NCBI GenBank assembly: GCA_934141555.1
Contig: CAKPCK010000011.1
Span: forward strand, 1 to 53,267
Direction: 5' to 3'
Length of the DNA: 53,267 bases
Source of the DNA: an uncultured Clostridia bacterium
GTDB lineage: Bacteria > Bacillota > Clostridia > TANB77 > CAG-508
Below the pieces are notes generated by a model that was given only the letters and a program-made list of their open reading frames with translations, made no database searches and was not told the DNA's origin. Shown piece after piece: positions 51,055 through 53,267 of this stretch; within the stretch, counting starts at the first letter, position 1, and the number at the start of each line of letters is the position of its first letter. Both the position numbers and the translations under genes were made by a program.

Positions 51055-51654
51055 CTATCTTATATAATTTTTATCATCTGCATATGGAATATCTGCTTTC
51101 GAAAAATCCCATGGTTTATCAGATGTAAGTTTTCTCCATAGAGATGCATATGGTTCTAATGTAAATTCTTCAGTCAAACTATTTAAATCAATATCTGGTA
51201 ACAATTCTAATGGATCTATTGTATATGCTAAGCCTGTTTCTTCTGTATTAGATTTTCTTATTTCTAAATGAAGATGTGGCACTCTTGAACCACCACTTGA
51301 ACCTGTTTTTCCTATTATATCAGTTGTTGTTACTTTATCTCCTGGTTTTACTAAAATTTCTCTTAAATGTCCATATACAACTCTTCTACCATCATCATTT
51401 AATATTTCAACTTTATTTCCATATCCATCATTAAATGCATCAAAACCTTCTGTAGTTGTTCCATCAAATTCTGCTAATAATACCGTTCCAGAAGCTATAG
51501 GATGTACTTCTGTTCCTATATCTGCTGTTATATCAAATCCTGAATGTGCTCTTTCTTTAAATAATACATAATGATTTTTTCTTATTCCCCATTTATCATG
51601 TTCTGCTACTTTGTATTTTGGCTTAATTGGCCATATATATTTACTATCTTTCAT
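51055..51654 (-). CDS. M23 (LytM-like) peptidase without signal peptide
   Basis: The 199-residue protein has the complete M23 zinc site: HSGFD (H37, D41), VYGHL and HLHLE. It fits a glycyl or endopeptidase that cuts peptidoglycan cross-links. The glycine-rich GKTGSSGGSRVPHLH is typical. No signal peptide or membrane segment is visible; the protein starts MKDSKYIWPIKPKY. It is therefore made in the cytoplasm, unless the start is misjudged or export is unconventional. It lies 28 bp after the GNAT-like gene. Confidence 0.9.
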   Translation of the reverse strand: MKDSKYIWPIKPKYKVAEHDKWGIRKNHYVLFKERAHSGFDITADIGTEVHPIASGTVLLAEFDGTTTEGFDAFNDGYGNKVEILNDDGRRVVYGHLREILVKPGDKVTTTDIIGKTGSSGGSRVPHLHLEIRKSNTEETGLAYTIDPLELLPDIDLNSLTEEFTLEPYASLWRKLTSDKPWDFSKADIPYADDKNYIR

Positions 51655-51682
51655 TTTTCCTCAATCCTTTCATCTGTACATT

Positions 51683-52996
51683 TTATTGTTGTAATCCTTG
51701 CTGACTATTTTCAACTTCATGAATTCTTTGTTTTAATCTTAATACTTTTCTTTCTTTCTCAGGAATAAATTTATGATTTATTCCTTTTAGTTTACCATCA
51801 ATTGTTTTAGCAGTCACCAGTCTATTTTTTTCCTTTTCTTCATATTCTAATTGTTCTTGTAAAATTTGTAATTGTCTTGAAGCTGGTATATTTTTATTAT
51901 TTGGATTATATCCATAAAGAACTGCAATTTTATCATACATATCTGTTAAATATTCCATTGCTTTCTCTCTTGGAATTCTACATATATGTACTTCTCTATC
52001 TCTTCCTTGTCTACGATTTACATATAAACTATCTTTTAATCCAAAAAATTCTGAAACATATTTTGATGATAAATTATCTCTATGTAATGTTGAACATAAA
52101 AATATTTCTTTATTTTGTGGATTCTTAAAAAATTGTTCTATATGTTTTTTAATTCCACTATATAATATTATTCTTGCTAATCCAACACTTCTATTATGTG
52201 GATTTGTTAAATATGTATCTAATTCTACTGCATTTCCTGTATTGGCTGTATAATATTGTGTTTCATCAAATTCTGGTTCTTCATGAATTTTTAATTTTCC
52301 CTTATGCATTAATTCCGCATATTCTTTTTCTTCTTCCATAAAAGTTTCATAGTCTTGGATTTCAGGGCCCTCTTCTCCATTTCTTTTTCCAAATTCTGCT
52401 TCAATATCTTCGAGTGTTATCCAATAAAACATTTCATATTTTTTTGCAATTTCTTTTCCATAATTTTGTATGATATATTCTGACATATATCTATTAAGAT
52501 TTTCTCTTAGTTCACTTTTTTCATGATATCCATTTTGTTCTAACTCTTGCTGTAAATATCCATATAAAGAATTTTCTGTACTTCTTCCAGATTGTCTTAA
52601 TATTTTTCTTTTTGCATATTCAAATGCTTTAATTTTTATAATATAAATATTTCTTAAATCTTTTTTATAATCTCTATCTGATAAATATTGTGATCTCACA
52701 TATTGCTTATATTTTTCACCATATTTAAAATACTTCGTAATATCATTATATGTAAATGGACTTTGTCCTTGTGTTACATATGTTGCAGCTTCAACTTTAT
52801 CATTTTTATCTGTTGCAACAATTACTGAATTTTCATTTGAATGTACATATTCTGATATTCCTTCTCTTCCTGTGTCAAATAATTGACCTTCTCTTCCTTC
52901 TTTCTTCATTGCTTCTAGACTTATTTGTTCTAGTTCTACTATTTGGTCTAGATATTTTTCTTCATTATCTTTCGTAAGTTCAACTATTTTAATCAT
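51683..52996 (-). CDS. GNAT-like domain protein of unknown role
   Basis: The 437-residue protein starts MIKIVELTKDNEEKY at ATG 52996 behind AGAGGT. It shows GNAT-fold-like segments: SVIVATDKNDKVEAATYV near the N-terminus, then after a charged helical insert NRSVGLARIILYSGIKKHIEQF and NLSSKYVSEFFGLKD. Residues 90-260 are a lysine/tyrosine-rich helical insert. The C-terminus is a coiled coil. It precedes the signal-less M23 gene and may form a pair with it. The acetyltransferase call is tentative. Confidence 0.6.
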   Translation of the reverse strand: MIKIVELTKDNEEKYLDQIVELEQISLEAMKKEGREGQLFDTGREGISEYVHSNENSVIVATDKNDKVEAATYVTQGQSPFTYNDITKYFKYGEKYKQYVRSQYLSDRDYKKDLRNIYIIKIKAFEYAKRKILRQSGRSTENSLYGYLQQELEQNGYHEKSELRENLNRYMSEYIIQNYGKEIAKKYEMFYWITLEDIEAEFGKRNGEEGPEIQDYETFMEEEKEYAELMHKGKLKIHEEPEFDETQYYTANTGNAVELDTYLTNPHNRSVGLARIILYSGIKKHIEQFFKNPQNKEIFLCSTLHRDNLSSKYVSEFFGLKDSLYVNRRQGRDREVHICRIPREKAMEYLTDMYDKIAVLYGYNPNNKNIPASRQLQILQEQLEYEEKEKNRLVTAKTIDGKLKGINHKFIPEKERKVLRLKQRIHEVENSQQGLQQ

Positions 52997-53064
52997 ATTT
53001 TTGCACCTCTTAGGGGTATAATAAGCCACAAAATATAGTTATATCTTGTTAAGCTAAATTGTTT

Positions 53065-53095
53065 AGAACAAAGCGACGTAGTCGCCCTTTGTTCT
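53065..53095. repeat. Stem-loop 1 at the right edge
   Basis: AGAACAAA and TTTGTTCT enclose GCGAC/GTCGC, giving a 13-bp stem with a 2-base bulge and a GTA loop. It is GC-richer than its surroundings. Confidence 0.7.
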
Positions 53096-53096
53096 C

Positions 53097-53140
53097 GCCC
53101 GATTTGAGTTTTCGACTAAAAAGAGAAAATCTCAAAGGGC
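53097..53140. repeat. Stem-loop 2 at the right edge
   Basis: GCCC pairs with GGGC, TTTGAG with CTCAAA, and TTTTC with GAAAA, with small bulges. It follows directly on stem-loop 1. Confidence 0.55.
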
Positions 53141-53154
53141 TAGCGATTGTAGCA

Positions 53155-53196
53155 TTTATATAATATGAAAGTTTTATAACTTTCATATTATATAAA
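53155..53196. repeat. Perfect 19-bp inverted repeat at the right edge
   Basis: The arms 53155-53173 and 53178-53196 are perfect complements with a TTAT loop. The stem is A/T-rich with a GAAAGTT core near the loop. Confidence 0.85.
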
Positions 53197-53203
53197 TCAT
53201 AAA

Positions 53204-53221
53204 AGCCTTTGAAAAAAGGCT
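53204..53221. terminator. Hairpin resembling a terminator at the right edge
   Basis: AGCCTTT and AAAGGCT form a 7-bp stem with a GAAA loop. Weak T runs flank it, so it could end a transcript from either side. Confidence 0.5.
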
Positions 53222-53267
53222 CTTTATAAAATATATGCTTGTCTTTTGTAATTATTCTTTATTTATG

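Overview
The window is a strongly AT-rich chromosomal segment of a low-GC, spore-forming anaerobic Firmicute, most likely an uncultured gut Clostridia-type organism. The evidence is a sporulation block (pdaA, yqfC, yqfD, sigG, ylmC/ymxH), an oxygen-sensitive radical enzyme (NrdG), ferredoxin, classic Firmicute neighbourhoods (gdpP/rplI/dnaB, rlmN/stp/prkC/rsgA, holB/ricT, tilS/ftsH), Shine-Dalgarno-led starts almost throughout, and TTGACA/TATAAT promoters. Most genes lie on the minus strand. No rRNA, CRISPR array, transposase or prophage was seen. Two tRNA-Arg genes are present (anticodons ACG and TCT).

Layout from left to right. (1) 255-6621: a minus-strand sporulation block pdaA-yqfC-yqfD-[unknown 403 aa]-ybeY-DUF3048-sigG-ylmC. 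The sigG frame is broken by one extra base near 1065. (2) 6791-8975: a plus-strand LytTR regulator and GHKL kinase pair of Agr type without agrBD. (3) 8988-17009: rpsU, nrdG, an unknown anchored surface protein, ftsH, tilS, a 109-aa orphan with unusual codons, dnaB and rplI. (4) 17058-22877: a four-gene module of unknown function with its own promoter and terminator, wedged between rplI and gdpP. Its centrepiece is a protein of about 1300 residues built from eighteen 29-residue repeats. (5) 22908-28373: gdpP, a 100-aa protein with a structured leader, tRNA-Arg, and an ECF sigma factor paired with a membrane-anchored beta-propeller protein. (6) 28392-35617: U32, rlmN, stp, prkC, fic and rsgA. 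The fic gene interrupts the usual prkC-rsgA pair and carries a palindromic operator. (7) 35658-41893: ychF and small genes, a 65-aa membrane peptide behind a highly structured leader, the lepB-holB-ricT-ferredoxin operon, and a plus-strand orphan. (8) 41917-44597: a SipW-type signal peptidase with a TasA/camelysin-like substrate and a second exported protein, a GIY-YIG protein, and tRNA-Arg. (9) 44678-53267: an acyltransferase-like protein, a winged-helix protein, an S1 protein, two pseudouridine synthases, DUF1836, an SDR, a J-domain protein, an M23 peptidase with no signal peptide, a GNAT-like protein, and a cluster of stem-loops at the edge.

The best candidates for something undescribed are the gdpP/rplI-interrupting repeat-protein module, the 65-aa peptide with an anti-Shine-Dalgarno leader, the self-regulated Fic locus, and the ECF/beta-propeller pair. 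All motif and homology calls come from reading the sequence; no database search was run. Several starts were set by ribosome-binding sites and so differ from the longest open frame. Residue numbers are hand counts.
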